From: JAWKOK01 sp963698255
GTDB lineage: Bacteria; Chloroflexota; Anaerolineae; Caldilineales; Caldilineaceae
Assembly: GCA_963698255.1 (NCBI GenBank)
Contig: CAVOQD010000034.1
Coordinates: 62,001-126,000 of the forward strand
Direction of reading: 5' to 3'
Length of the DNA stretch: 64,000 nucleotides
The translations under genes were made by a program, and so were the position numbers. Shown here one piece after another: positions 55,033 to 64,000 of the stretch; positions within the stretch are counted from its first letter, which is position 1; every line of letters starts with the position of its first letter. The notes under the pieces are model-generated. The model worked only from the letters and a program-made list of their open reading frames with translations, searched no databases and was not told the origin of the DNA.

Positions 55033-55881
55033 GTGACGACCCTGTTCTGGGACCAGTTGCAGGCCCGGATCGAAGACGAGATCGCGCACGCGGATGCCGT
55101 GGTCGGCGTCTGCGTGCGCGATCTCGTCGACGGCACAACGTTGGCAATCAACGCCGGCGAAATCTTCCCCACCGCATCGACCATCAAGATCCATGTTCTG
55201 GCCACGCTCCTGCTGTTGGCCGAGCAGGGAGAGATCGACCTGTCGCAGCGGCTGCGTTTCGACCCGGCCGCGAGCACCGGCGGCAGCGGTATCCTCGCCT
55301 TTCTGGAAGACGGCGTCGAACTGACGCTGCTCGACACCGCAGTGTTGATGATCGCGCTCTCTGACAACACGGCCACCAACACCTGCATCGATGCGGTCGG
55401 CATGGAACGTGTCAACGCCTTGCTCAATGAGCTTGAACTCAGCGAAACAAGACTGCGCCGCAGTATGATGGACGCCCAGAGCGTGCAGGCTGACCGTGAA
55501 AACGTATCGACACCGGCCGAACTGGTCGAATTGATGACCCTGCTCTACGCCGGGCGTCCGACGCCGTGGGTGGCAGAGCGGACGCTGGACCTACTGCGCA
55601 AGCCCAAATACGGCTTCATTGACCAGGCCATGCCCCTGGGCACGCGGGTCGCCAACAAGCCCGGCTCTGTCGACGGCGTGCGCTGTGACGCGGGCATTGT
55701 CTATCTGCCCAGGCGGCCCTACGCTGTCGCCATCATGGCCAAATACGGCGACGGGGCCCGCTTCGAACAGGACGTCTTCGCCGTGCGACTGGCCGAGACG
55801 ATCTACAAGCGCATGACGGCCCTCGATCAGAGCAATCGCCATGGTCATCGCGCCTTCACGGCGGTTGATTCAAGCGCCTGA
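55033..55881 (+). CDS. Class A beta-lactamase-like serine hydrolase
   Basis: 282 residues from a GTG directly after the RidA stop. The penicillin-binding fold motifs are Ser49-x2-Lys52 (TASTIKIH), Ser110-Asp-Asn (LSDNTATN), and Lys209-Pro-Gly (ANKPGSVDG) instead of KTG. No signal peptide and no clear Glu166 motif (ExxLN) is visible, so it may be a cytoplasmic peptidase/esterase of the beta-lactamase class A fold rather than a resistance enzyme. It directly follows the AAC(2')-like and RidA genes. Confidence 0.8.
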   Translation: MTTLFWDQLQARIEDEIAHADAVVGVCVRDLVDGTTLAINAGEIFPTASTIKIHVLATLLLLAEQGEIDLSQRLRFDPAASTGGSGILAFLEDGVELTLLDTAVLMIALSDNTATNTCIDAVGMERVNALLNELELSETRLRRSMMDAQSVQADRENVSTPAELVELMTLLYAGRPTPWVAERTLDLLRKPKYGFIDQAMPLGTRVANKPGSVDGVRCDAGIVYLPRRPYAVAIMAKYGDGARFEQDVFAVRLAETIYKRMTALDQSNRHGHRAFTAVDSSA

Positions 55882-55938
55882 ACTGTGGCGTCCACGCCAT
55901 CGTATTCACAATTCACGATTGAGCATCGACAATTGACA

Positions 55939-56775
55939 ATGGACCCGTCCGATCTCATCGACTACAACCGAGAACGCTGGCAGGCCCTGGTCGACGCCGG
56001 CATCGAATTTTCGCGCCCCTTCCTGGACATGGACGAGGCCCGCTCACGCAAGGTCGTCGATCCCTTCGACATCTTGGGCAGTCAACTCGGCGATCTCACC
56101 GGCAAGGATGTGCTCTGCCTGGCCGCCGGCGGGGGGCAGCAATCGGCCGCCTTCGGCCTACTCGGCGCAAACGTCACCGTCTTTGATCTGACGCCGGGCA
56201 TGCTCGACAACGACCGGCTGGCCGCCGAACACTATGGCCTTGACATCACGACAGTCCAGGGCGATATGCGCGATCTGTCGGCCTTCGCCGACGACAGCTT
56301 CGATATCGTCTGGCACGCCTTCTCCATCACCTTTGTGCCCGATGCCGAACCGGTGCTGGCCGAGGTCGATCGCGTGTTGCGGCCCGGCGGCTTCTATCGC
56401 ATCGAGTGGGCAAATCCGTTCGTGGCGTCCATGGAAGAGAGCGACTGGACCGGCGACGACTACCCGCTGCGCAGCTTCTACGAGGACGGCGAACTGATCT
56501 TGGCCGACACGCGTTGGGATGTCTGGGACGAGGATGGAAATGTCGCCAAAGTGGAGGGTCCACGCGAATTTCGCCACACCATGAGTACCATGGTCAATTG
56601 CCTCGTGCGCCATCACATGGTCATCCTTGGCCTGTGGGAGGAGTTGGGGGATCGCAACGCCGAGCCTGGTTCGTGGGAGCACATGAAAGCCATTGCCCCG
56701 CCCTGGCTCACCATCTGGGCGCGGTACTTGCCGAGCGTGATTTCGTCACCGGTGGACACAGATTTGTACGGATAG
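55939..56775 (+). CDS. SAM-dependent methyltransferase (class I)
   Basis: 278 residues from ATG 55939 (MDPSDLIDYNRERWQALV); a longer frame starts in an intergenic repeat. Rossmann motifs: motif I VLCLAAGGGQQSAAF (the GGGxG type), VFDLTPGML, the acidic GDMRDL, and FDIVWHAFSITFVPD. RVLRPGGFYRIEW closes the core. The family includes UbiE-like and small-molecule methyltransferases. The target is unknown. The final codons (VDTDLYG) run into a repeat that follows (56755-56870). Confidence 0.8.
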   Translation: MDPSDLIDYNRERWQALVDAGIEFSRPFLDMDEARSRKVVDPFDILGSQLGDLTGKDVLCLAAGGGQQSAAFGLLGANVTVFDLTPGMLDNDRLAAEHYGLDITTVQGDMRDLSAFADDSFDIVWHAFSITFVPDAEPVLAEVDRVLRPGGFYRIEWANPFVASMEESDWTGDDYPLRSFYEDGELILADTRWDVWDEDGNVAKVEGPREFRHTMSTMVNCLVRHHMVILGLWEELGDRNAEPGSWEHMKAIAPPWLTIWARYLPSVISSPVDTDLYG

Positions 56776-56870
56776 GACACAGATGATTTCGTGGTTGCAC
56801 TGGCGGCTCAGATTCCACCGGAAACCATCTGTGACCATCCGTTGTCTATCAGTGTCCATCTGTGCCAAAA
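56755..56870. repeat. GGACACAGATG-type intergenic inverted repeat
   Basis: Left arm GGACACAGATTTGTACGGAT..GGACACAGATG and right arm ACCATCTGTGACC..CAGTGTCCATCTGTGCC form an imperfect inverted repeat between the methyltransferase and the sulfatase. A related word (CCACAGATGGACCGCGG) is in the repeat at 19637-19774. Confidence 0.4.
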
Positions 56871-56883
56871 AGAGGACAAAACC

Positions 56884-58369
56884 ATGCGAGAACACCCCAA
56901 CATCCTTTTCATCATGACCGATCAGATGACCGGTCGCGCGCTGTCGCCGGATAGCCAGTGTCGTACGCCCAATCTGGATGCGTTGGCTGCCGACGGCATG
57001 CGCTTCTCGCGTTGCTACACCGTCAACGCCATCTGTTCGCCCTCCCGCGCCTCGTTGATGACCGGGACCTACCCATCGACCCACGGCATCTGGGACTGCA
57101 CCCACACCCAACGCCGCGAGTGGGTCGACCTGCCGCGCGCCCAGCCGTTGACGCTCTTCTCAGAGCGGCTGGCCGACGCCGGCTATCGCAACGGCTATTT
57201 CGGCAAGTGGCATGTGGAGCAGAGCCAACAACTGGAGCGCTTCGGCTGGCACGAATATGATCTCGACTGCGCCGGGCAACGCGGCGATATCGTGCCCGGC
57301 AGCGAGCTTGTCCTACGCACCGAAGGCTACCGGGACACGCTGATGGCTGCCGTGCAGGAGGATGCTACGTCGCTCTCCCATCCGGCTTTCGACGCCGGCA
57401 TCGACTTCATCCGTCGCACGGTGAGCGAGAACGCTGATGCCCCCTTCTGCTGCTTCATCTCAACCTTTGAACCCCACGATCCCTACATCCCGCCCCAGCG
57501 TTTTCTGGATCTCTACGATGTCGACGCCATCCAACTCAGCCCCACATTGAAGAACGACTTGGTCGACAAGCCTGAAGTCCTTGCCCGTATGCGCAACGTC
57601 TGGCGCGATTTCGATGACGACGACTGGCGGGCGATCACGGCGGCCTATTGGGCGTCCATCAGCTTCATCGACGACCAGGTGGGGCGTGTCATGGCGCTGA
57701 TCGACGAACTGGGATTGGCCGACGACACCATCGTCGTCTTCACCAGTGACCACGGCGACATGCTGGGAAGTCACGGTTTGTTGACCAAGGGAGTTGCCAC
57801 ATCCTATGAAGAGGTGCACAATATCCCTCTTGTGCTGCGCGTGCCGGGCATGCACGTGTCCGGCAAGCAGGCTGGGCGAGTCGAGGATCAGGCGCTGGTC
57901 AGCCTGGTCGATCTGGGGCCGACGCTGCTCGATCTGTGTGGGCTGCCTGCTCTGGACCGGGCGCAAGGGCGCAGCTTCCGACCGCTGCTGACCGGTGATG
58001 GCCGACCCGGCTGACTGGCGTTCCGCCTACGCCGAGTTCTACGGCCAGCGTTTCGTCTACACCCAGCGCATCGTCTGGGATCGAGACGCAGACAGTGATT
58101 GGAAATATGTGTTCAGCCCAGGCGGGATCGACGAACTGTATGATCTGGCCGCTGATCCGTACGAAACCGCCAATTTGATCGGCGATCCGGCATACGGCAA
58201 ACGCCGTGACATTATGGTAAAACAGATGTGGTCAAAAATGGCCGAGATCGGCGACGAGAGCCTTTTCGGCAGCCACTACGCCACGTTGCGCACGGCGCCG
58301 GTTGGGCCGTTGGCGGTCCAGAAACCGGAGTTGAAACCGGACGAAATTCCTGAAGGTCCGACTTGTTGA
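56884..58369 (+). CDS. Sulfatase (alkaline-phosphatase superfamily), frameshifted
   Basis: About 490 residues, bridged near 58000. MREHPNILFIMTDQMTGRAL gives the metal-binding Asp13; CSPSR (Cys51 as formylglycine precursor) in AICSPSRASLMTG; FGKWHVEQ; FTSDHGDMLGSHGLLTKG with the second metal site; and a C-terminal half in the next frame (RVVYTQ..YVFSPGGIDELYDLAADPYETANL). No signal peptide is evident, so it may act in the cytoplasm on small sulfate esters. An FGE-type maturase is not in the window. Confidence 0.88.
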
Positions 58370-58506
58370 TAGTTCAGAATTTTGCCACACTGCAGTGACC
58401 TACATTCATTACCGGAAAATTTGGCTGGAATCTTCAGTTAGTCGTACAAGCTCCATTGGCGACGCTGCCACATCTCTGAGTTGGATGTTGTCTCATTGGC
58501 GGCGTT

Positions 58507-58525
58507 GTCATACTGCAAGTGTGAC
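58507..58525. repeat. Palindromic repeat GTCATACT-GCA-AGTGTGAC (copy 2)
   Basis: Differs by one base from 22951-22969; preceding TT and following C are also shared. A shorter relative GCCACACTGCAGTGACC lies near 58385. All are in the 209-base gap between the sulfatase and the ABC exporter. Confidence 0.55.
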
Positions 58526-58578
58526 CTGCAAATTCGAACGAACGGTGAAATCATCGACATCGATCAAGGAGTATCTGA

Positions 58579-60539
58579 GTGACAGCGATTCCAAGCAGCA
58601 AGAGATCGAGAGGTCCAGGGCGGCGGCCTCAAAAATCTGGGCCGTGCCATTGCCTACCTCAATCATTATCGCAAAACAGCCGTGATTGCGATCGTCGCCC
58701 TGGTCATCAGCCTGGGCGCGCAGTTGATGGTGCCGCAGATGATCCAGAACATTCTGGACGCCATCGTCGGCGGCATGGCCGCGCAGCAGGTGGCCACGTT
58801 GCCGCCCGAAAACCAGGCCGAGGCCATGATCAACGCCGGCATCGATCCGGCCCAATTCGACCGGCTGCTCAACTCGGCCGAGATGGTCGATTCTCTGGGC
58901 CGTGGTGCTGATTCTGCGTCTTTGCCGTCGCCCGCGGGGCCTTTGCCTTCACCCAGACCTTTCTGGCCCAGAAGCTGAGCCAGGATGTGGCCTTCGACTT
59001 CCGCAACGAACTCTTTTCCAAGATTCAGCGGCTTTCCTTCAGCTACCACGACCGCAACCGCACCGGCCAGTTGATGATCCGGGCCACCGACGACGTGGAC
59101 AAGCTACAGGTCTTCATCGGCCAGGGCATGCTCATCGCACTGCAGGCCGTCCTGCTGCTGACCGGCGCGCTCATCCTGCTGTTGATGACCAACTTCAAGC
59201 TGACGCTGGTCATCCTGCCGATTCTGCCCATTGCGCTCATCCTGTTCATGGTCTTCGGCATGGTCAGCCAGCCGCTCTTCGTCAAGGTCCAGACCAAACT
59301 CTCGGCCCTCAACACCATCTTGCAGGAGAATCTGGCCGGCATCAAGGTCGTCAAGGCGTTCGCCCGCGAGGCTGAGGAAGAGAGCAAGTTCGACGCCTCG
59401 GCCGAGGACTACATGAAGCAGCAGATCACGGTGGCGCGTGTCTTCAGCTTCCTCTTTCCCGTCATCTTTCTGATCGCCAACCTGGGCCAGGCCCTGGTGC
59501 TCTACTTCGGCGGTCGCCAGATTCTGGCCGGCACGCTGACCATTGGCGAATGGCAGAAGTTCAGCCTCTACCTGGTCCTGGTCTTCTTTCCCATCGGCCA
59601 GCTTGGCTTCATCATCAGCCAGATGAGCGCGGCCAGCGCCAGCGCCAACCGCATCTTCGAGATCCTGGACGCCTCCAACGACGTGGCCGACAAACCGGAC
59701 GCCGTGCCGCTGCCGCCCATCAGCGGCAATGTCGAGTTCGACAACGTCAGCTTCCGCTACTTCAACAGCAGCGACCCGGTGTTGAGCAACATCAACATCA
59801 CCGCCAAGCCCGGCGAAACCGTGGCCTTGCTCGGGTCTACCGGCAGCGGCAAGACGACCATCATCAACCTGATTCCCCGCTTCTACGACGTGAGCGAGGG
59901 CCAGTTGATCATCGACGGCTACGACGTGCGCAACGTCACCATCGAGTCGCTGCGCCGCCAGATCGGCATCGTGCTGCAGGAGACCAACCTCTTCACCGGC
60001 ACCATCCGCGAGAACATCGCCTTCGGCCGCCCCGATGCCAGCGATGAGGAGGTGATCGGCGCGGCCAAGGCGGCTGCGGCCCATGACTTCATCGTAGGGC
60101 TTCCCGGACGGCTACGAAACGCCGGTGGGCGAGCGGGGCACGACCCTGAGCGGCGGCCAGAAACAGCGTATCGCCATCGCCCGTGCGCTGCTGCTCAATC
60201 CCAAGATCCTCATCCTGGACGACTCGACCAGCAGCGTCGATGTGACGACCGAGGTGCAGATCCAGCACGCGCTCGACCGGCTCATGGAGGGGCGCACCAG
60301 CTTCGTCATCGCCCAGCGCATCAGCACGGTGGTCAACGCCGACCAGATTATCGTGCTTGGACAAGGGCATGGTCGTTGCCACCGGCAAGCACGCCGACTT
60401 GATGGAGACCAGCGCCATCTACGCCGACATCTATCGCAGCCAACTGGTCGAAGATGCTGACGAAGTGGTCGAAGACGGCATGGATGATCGCTCAGGCGAC
60501 AGTACAGCCTCGACCGTGGACGCTGGGGGTGCGCTATGA
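58579..60539 (+). CDS. Heterodimeric ABC exporter, subunit A (degenerate ATPase site), frameshifted
   Basis: About 650 residues when several frame changes (near 58660, 58900, 60105, 60355) are bridged. The likely start is GTG 58579; this is uncertain. Six-helix TMD (LNHYRKTAVIAIVALVISLG, VLLLTGALILLLMTNFK, FLFPVIFLIANLGQ), NBD with Walker A GSTGSGKTTIIN, Q-loop ETNLFTG, LSGGQKQR, and Walker B ILILDDSTSSVD, where Asp replaces the catalytic Glu. Such a degenerate site is usual for one half of heterodimeric exporters. Its stop overlaps the next gene by ATGA, so the two halves are translationally coupled. Confidence 0.88.
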
Positions 60540-62483
60540 TTGGTGGTCATCGCGGCATACTCGACCAGGAAACCCTGAAACCACGCAGCGTGCGTGCAAC
60601 CCTGGGACGCTTCGTACACTATTTCACGCCCTACTGGCTGGCTCTGTTGGTGACGATCCTCATGCTCTTTGCCAATGCCTGGGTGCAGGTCATCACGCCG
60701 GAACTGTTCGGCCAGGCCGTTGATTGCTACTTCACGCCCGGCATCGTCAACCTGGGTGACGAGATGGTCAACGGCCCCGATGTTCCCCAGGAAACCTTGG
60801 GCGAACCGACGGCGTCAGAGTCCAACTGTTGGTTCTCCGATCTGCCGCCCGACGCCTCTACGTCGGATCTTCTGATGGGGCTGACGCGCCTGACGCTGGT
60901 GCTTGTGGGTCTCTTCGCTCTTGGAGCAGTGGCGGCCGGACTCATGTTCTATCTGATGAGTTGGATGGGGCAACATGTGCTGCGCGTGCTGCGCACGGAG
61001 GTCTTCAAGCACCTGCATCGACTCTCCCTCGGTTTCTACAGCAAGCAGGAATCCGGCGACCTCATGAGTCGCATCACCAACGACACCAACACCATCCAGC
61101 AGGCGGTCAGCTTCGCGCTGATCCAGGTGGCCAGCGGCATCGTGCTGCTGATCTGGATGGCCTGGAAGATGTTGACGCTCAACTTTGTCTACGGTCTGCT
61201 CAGCCTGGTGGTTGTGCCCTTCATGGCCGTCACCACGCTCTGGTTCAGCAACCAGGCGCGCAAGGCATTCCGCAAGACGCGTGAGGAGATCGGCAACGTC
61301 AACGCCGAGCTGGAGGAGGGCATCTCCGGCGTGCGCGAGGTGCAGGCCTTCAGCCGCGAGGACGCCAACATCGAGAGCTTCCGGCAGAGCAACGCAGCCA
61401 ATCGCGACGCCAACGTCCGCGCCGTGACCTACACCTCGGCGCTGGCTCCGGCTCTGGAGGCGTTGGGCTATGTGGCCATCGCCCTGGTGGCGGGCATCGG
61501 CGGCGTGCTCATGTTGCGGGGCGTCTCCATGGGCGGCGAGGCCATCTCAATCGGCCTCATCGTCACCTACCTGGCCTACGTCCAGCGCTTCAACCAGCCG
61601 ATCCAGCAGATCAGCGTGCTCTGGACCAACATCCAGAGCGCCATCGCCGGGGCCGAGCGCATCTTCGATCTGCTCGACGAGGAACCCGACATCCACGAAA
61701 GCCTGGACGCCAAGGACTTGCCGCAGATCGTCGGCCGCGTGGTCTTCGACAATGTCGGCGCCGAATACAACCCCGGCGAGCCGGTGCTGCAGGGCATCGA
61801 CCTGGTCGCCGAACCGGGCCAGACCATCGCCATCGTCGGGCCGACCGGCGCGGGCAAGACCACGCTGGTCAACCTGGCTGCCCCGTTTCTACGACGTGAC
61901 ATCGGGCACGGTCTCCATCGACGGCGTGGATGTGCGCGATGTCACGCTGCACAGCCTGCGCAGCCAGATCGGCGTCGTGCTGCAGGACTCGTTCCTCTTC
62001 AGCGACACGGTGATGAACAACATCCGCTTCGGCCGGCCCGACGCCAGCGACGAGGAGGTCATGGAGGCGGCCAAGCTGGCCCGTGCCCACGACTTCATCG
62101 AGCGGCTGCCGGACGGCTACGAGAGCACGCTGGGCGAGCGGGGCGGCGGGCTGAGCCAGGGCCAGCGCCAGTTGCTCTCCATCGCCCGCGCCGCGCTGGC
62201 CGACCCACGTCTGCTGATCCTCGACGAGGCCACCAGCAGCGTCGACACGCGCACCGAGCGCCAGATCCAGGCCGCGCTGGACGAGTTGCTGGCCGGCCGC
62301 ACCAGCTTCGTCATCGCCCACCGGCTGAGCACGATCCGCAACGCCGATCAGGTGCTGGTGTTGGCCGCAGGCGAGATTGTCGAGCGGGGTACGCATACCG
62401 AGTTGCTGGAGAAACAGGGCGCGTACTACGATCTGTATATGAGTCAGTTTCGGGCGCAGGAGAGTGTTGAGGCGGTGGGGTGA
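60536..62483 (+). CDS. Heterodimeric ABC exporter, subunit B (canonical ATPase site), one frameshift
   Basis: About 645 residues bridged near 61880. The TMD (VHYFTPYWLALLVTILMLFANAWVQVI) has an unusual ~60-residue extracytoplasmic stretch between helices 1 and 2 with two Cys. The NBD has Walker A GPTGAGKTTLVN, Q-loop QDSFLFSD, LSQGQRQL and Walker B LILDEATSSVD with the catalytic Glu, then SFVIAHRLSTI. The pair should form a heterodimer with one active ATPase site, of the LmrCD/TM287-288 type, exporting drugs or lipids. The start overlaps the stop of subunit A. Confidence 0.93.
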
Positions 62484-62493
62484 GAGGGTGACA

Positions 62494-62540
62494 GGGTGAC
62501 AAGGTGATCGATTTGACATCATCCTGCCACCTTGTCACCC
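62494..62540. terminator. Bidirectional terminator-like hairpin between convergent genes
   Basis: GGGTGACAAGGTG (62494-62506) and its exact complement CACCTTGTCACCC (62528-62540) flank a 21-base loop between the convergent ABC exporter and NACHT/HEAT genes. Confidence 0.6.
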
Positions 62541-62542
62541 CT

Positions 62543-64000
62543 TCATCTTACCACCATCACTTCCGGTGCAGTCCGTTGTTTCAGCTCATGAATAGCCGAC
62601 TTCACGGCCCAACGTGTGCGCGCCCGTTCGCAGAAAAGGTGGCGTTCCAGGGGCGGCAGCGAGGCAGTGGTGCCGACGATGGCCAGCGCTTTGGCGCACT
62701 TGTCCACCACCAACGGGTCCAATTCGTGGTCCAGACATTGCTCGATGGCCTGTCTCGAATCGGGCAGGTCCAGGCGCACAAATGCCTCGGCCGCGTAGGC
62801 ACGGACGCTGGCATTTGAGTCTGTGATCGCTTCGTTGCGCAGCAGCGTCCACGTCTTCTTGGTGCGAGCGATCCAACCCAGCAAATAGACGGCACGTGGC
62901 CGCGCAGGGTGGTTTGGATCGCTTCGGTCGGCGAAGATTGCGGCCGCCTCCTGCTCCAAATACGGACGCCGACTTTGGGTCAAGGTGTCGGTGGCGCACC
63001 AGGCCACAAAAGGATCTTCATCACGGCTTTTCAAGAGAGCGATCAGCGCATCGTGGGCCTCTTGAGATTGGGAGAACCCGAGGCCAACCGCGCACAGACC
63101 CCGTTTCAGACGCGAATTCTTGGACGATGCCAACCCGCTTCGCAACTGATCCTCATACTCAGCGCGCCTGGGACCGGTTGAGACCATGAGCCGTTCGTAG
63201 GTCAACAGCAACTCGGCGAACGGTTCCCAATCCTGGATCGATGACTGCATTACCCGTTCTTCGGCCTCGGTCAACGCCTCGAACGAACATTTGCGAACCC
63301 AGGTCCAGATGGCCCGTGCAATGGCGTAGACGCCGCGGCTGGCCGACTCTCTGTACAGCGCGCGCAGCAAGGCGTCGGCGGCCCGGGGTCTGACCGCTCT
63401 CGCCCAGACGTGTGGCGATGCGTTCAACGGTGGCGACATCGGCCTGGGCCATGCGTTCGATCAGCGCATTGATGAGCGCATTGGCGACCTTGGCGTTGAT
63501 TGCGCGATACTGGGCGCAGTTGGCCGCCACCAACACGTCGCGATCCATGAGATCGAAGAAGAAGGTTATCGGCTCGGGGATCAATCCGGCCAGAATCTCA
63601 AAAATGTCCCGCCACCACAGGTCGGAGACTTGGGTCAATGCCCTGTCCAACTTGGCGGGATCGTTGGCGATGGCGGCTGCCGCAAAGTAGGCAGCCACGG
63701 AGCGATCCGTGAGACGCCATTGCCGCCGCTCGTCCCGTTCGACCATCTCGATCTTGCGCAGGATGCGAAAGACATCGCGCCAATTTCTACGCTCTGACCA
63801 TGCTTCCAGAAAATCCATCAGCGTGCGCATGACCTGGTGATCGGTGTAGCAGAAGGCACGGTCGCACTGCATGGAGTAGGCGAGATGCTCCAAGGCCGCC
63901 TCGACCAGATCGATCTCGTCCGCCTTTTCGCCGCTCTGCTCCAGATTTCGCTGGATACGGTCGAGCGCGTAGGCGCGAATGATCTGCCCCTTGTTGACCA
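62543..64000 (-). CDS. C-terminal part of a NACHT/HEAT-repeat-type protein (5' end outside window), frameshifted
   Basis: Open to the window edge. IIRAYALDRIQRNLEQSGEKADEIDLVEAALEHLAYSMQ, then FRILRKIEMVERDERRQWRLTDRSVAAYFAAAAIA resemble the winged-helix/C-terminal segment of NACHT NTPases. After a frame change near 63400 there are HEAT-like repeats (KRGLCAVGLGFSQSQEAHDALIALL, ARPRAVYLLGWIART, SVRAYAAEAFVRLDLPDSRQAIEQCL, DKCAKALAIVGTTASLPPLE). The NTPase core is not in the window. It may be a second defence- or signalling-type STAND protein of the same genome. Confidence 0.65.

Noticed and set aside
59104..60084. 326-codon minus-strand frame opposite the ABC exporter
   Set aside because: Overlaps the fully conserved exporter NBD and has an unnatural Gly/Ala/Asp/His composition; a shadow frame.

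Overview
ORGANISM. The window looks like a chromosomal contig of a G+C-rich bacterium, most likely a member of the Chloroflexota (Anaerolineae/Caldilineae type). This is inferred from gene content and protein style (nusA-ylxR-infB-rbfA-nrnA-truB-ribF order, an IF2 with a short N-terminus, abundant secreted and lipoprotein enzymes, an ABC-F/CLC/site-2 protease assortment); there is no rRNA gene or marker search to prove it. The sequence carries many single-base indels: at least twenty genes are split between frames at points where family motifs continue directly in another frame. I therefore annotate most split genes as one CDS and name the break points.

LAYOUT. 0-10 kb: 3' half of uvrA, a truncated D12-class DNA methylase, then an intact translation/RNA block (nusA, ylxR, infB, rbfA, nrnA, truB, ribF). 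10-23 kb: secreted and accessory genes (cytochrome/beta-propeller lipoprotein, glycosyltransferase, xanthine PRTase, a large S8 protease divergent from a secreted nuclease, a second PRTase, nth, a lipoprotein, a cyanophycinase-like protein lacking its catalytic residues). 23-25 kb: a small membrane protein and an FtsK-like ATPase with a strong promoter and a 38-bp perfect palindrome in its leader.

25.2-42.1 kb is the accessory core. Three identical tRNA-Arg(UCG) genes (25230, 38183, 42000, minus strand) bound two tandem islands. Island A (about 12.9 kb) is a defence island read leftwards: hsdM, hsdS, a DUF4160/DUF2442 pair, a 143-aa unknown, hsdR, a YgjP-like metallopeptidase and an NTPase with a probable effector-associated N-terminus, a NACHT domain and a glycine-patterned multi-helix membrane region. 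A cassette with an IS4-family transposase, an orphan DUF433 antitoxin, a cut DUF5615 toxin and a YgiT-type zinc-finger protein sits between hsdM and hsdS. Island B (about 3.7 kb) carries an intact tyrosine recombinase, a universal stress protein between two repeats, and a truncated second recombinase. The left ends of the two islands are near-identical for about 215 bp, so they are related elements stacked at one attachment site.

42-64 kb: MazG, small membrane proteins, lysA with a strong terminator, then a group of genes related to resistance and export. An ABC-F protein of the antibiotic-resistance type has a leader peptide, a terminator and a competing pairing upstream, a candidate ribosome-controlled attenuator. 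It is followed by a NUDIX/winged-helix regulator, a CLC channel with CBS and RCK-C domains, a VOC protein, a Clp-N/site-2-protease fusion, an AAC(2')-like acetyltransferase, RidA, a class A beta-lactamase-like serine hydrolase, a methyltransferase, a sulfatase and a heterodimeric ABC exporter. The window closes with the C-terminal part of a second NACHT/HEAT-type protein.

The most interesting candidates are the stacked tRNA-Arg islands with the NACHT-membrane protein inside an hsd operon, the ABC-F attenuator, and the Clp-N/site-2-protease fusion.
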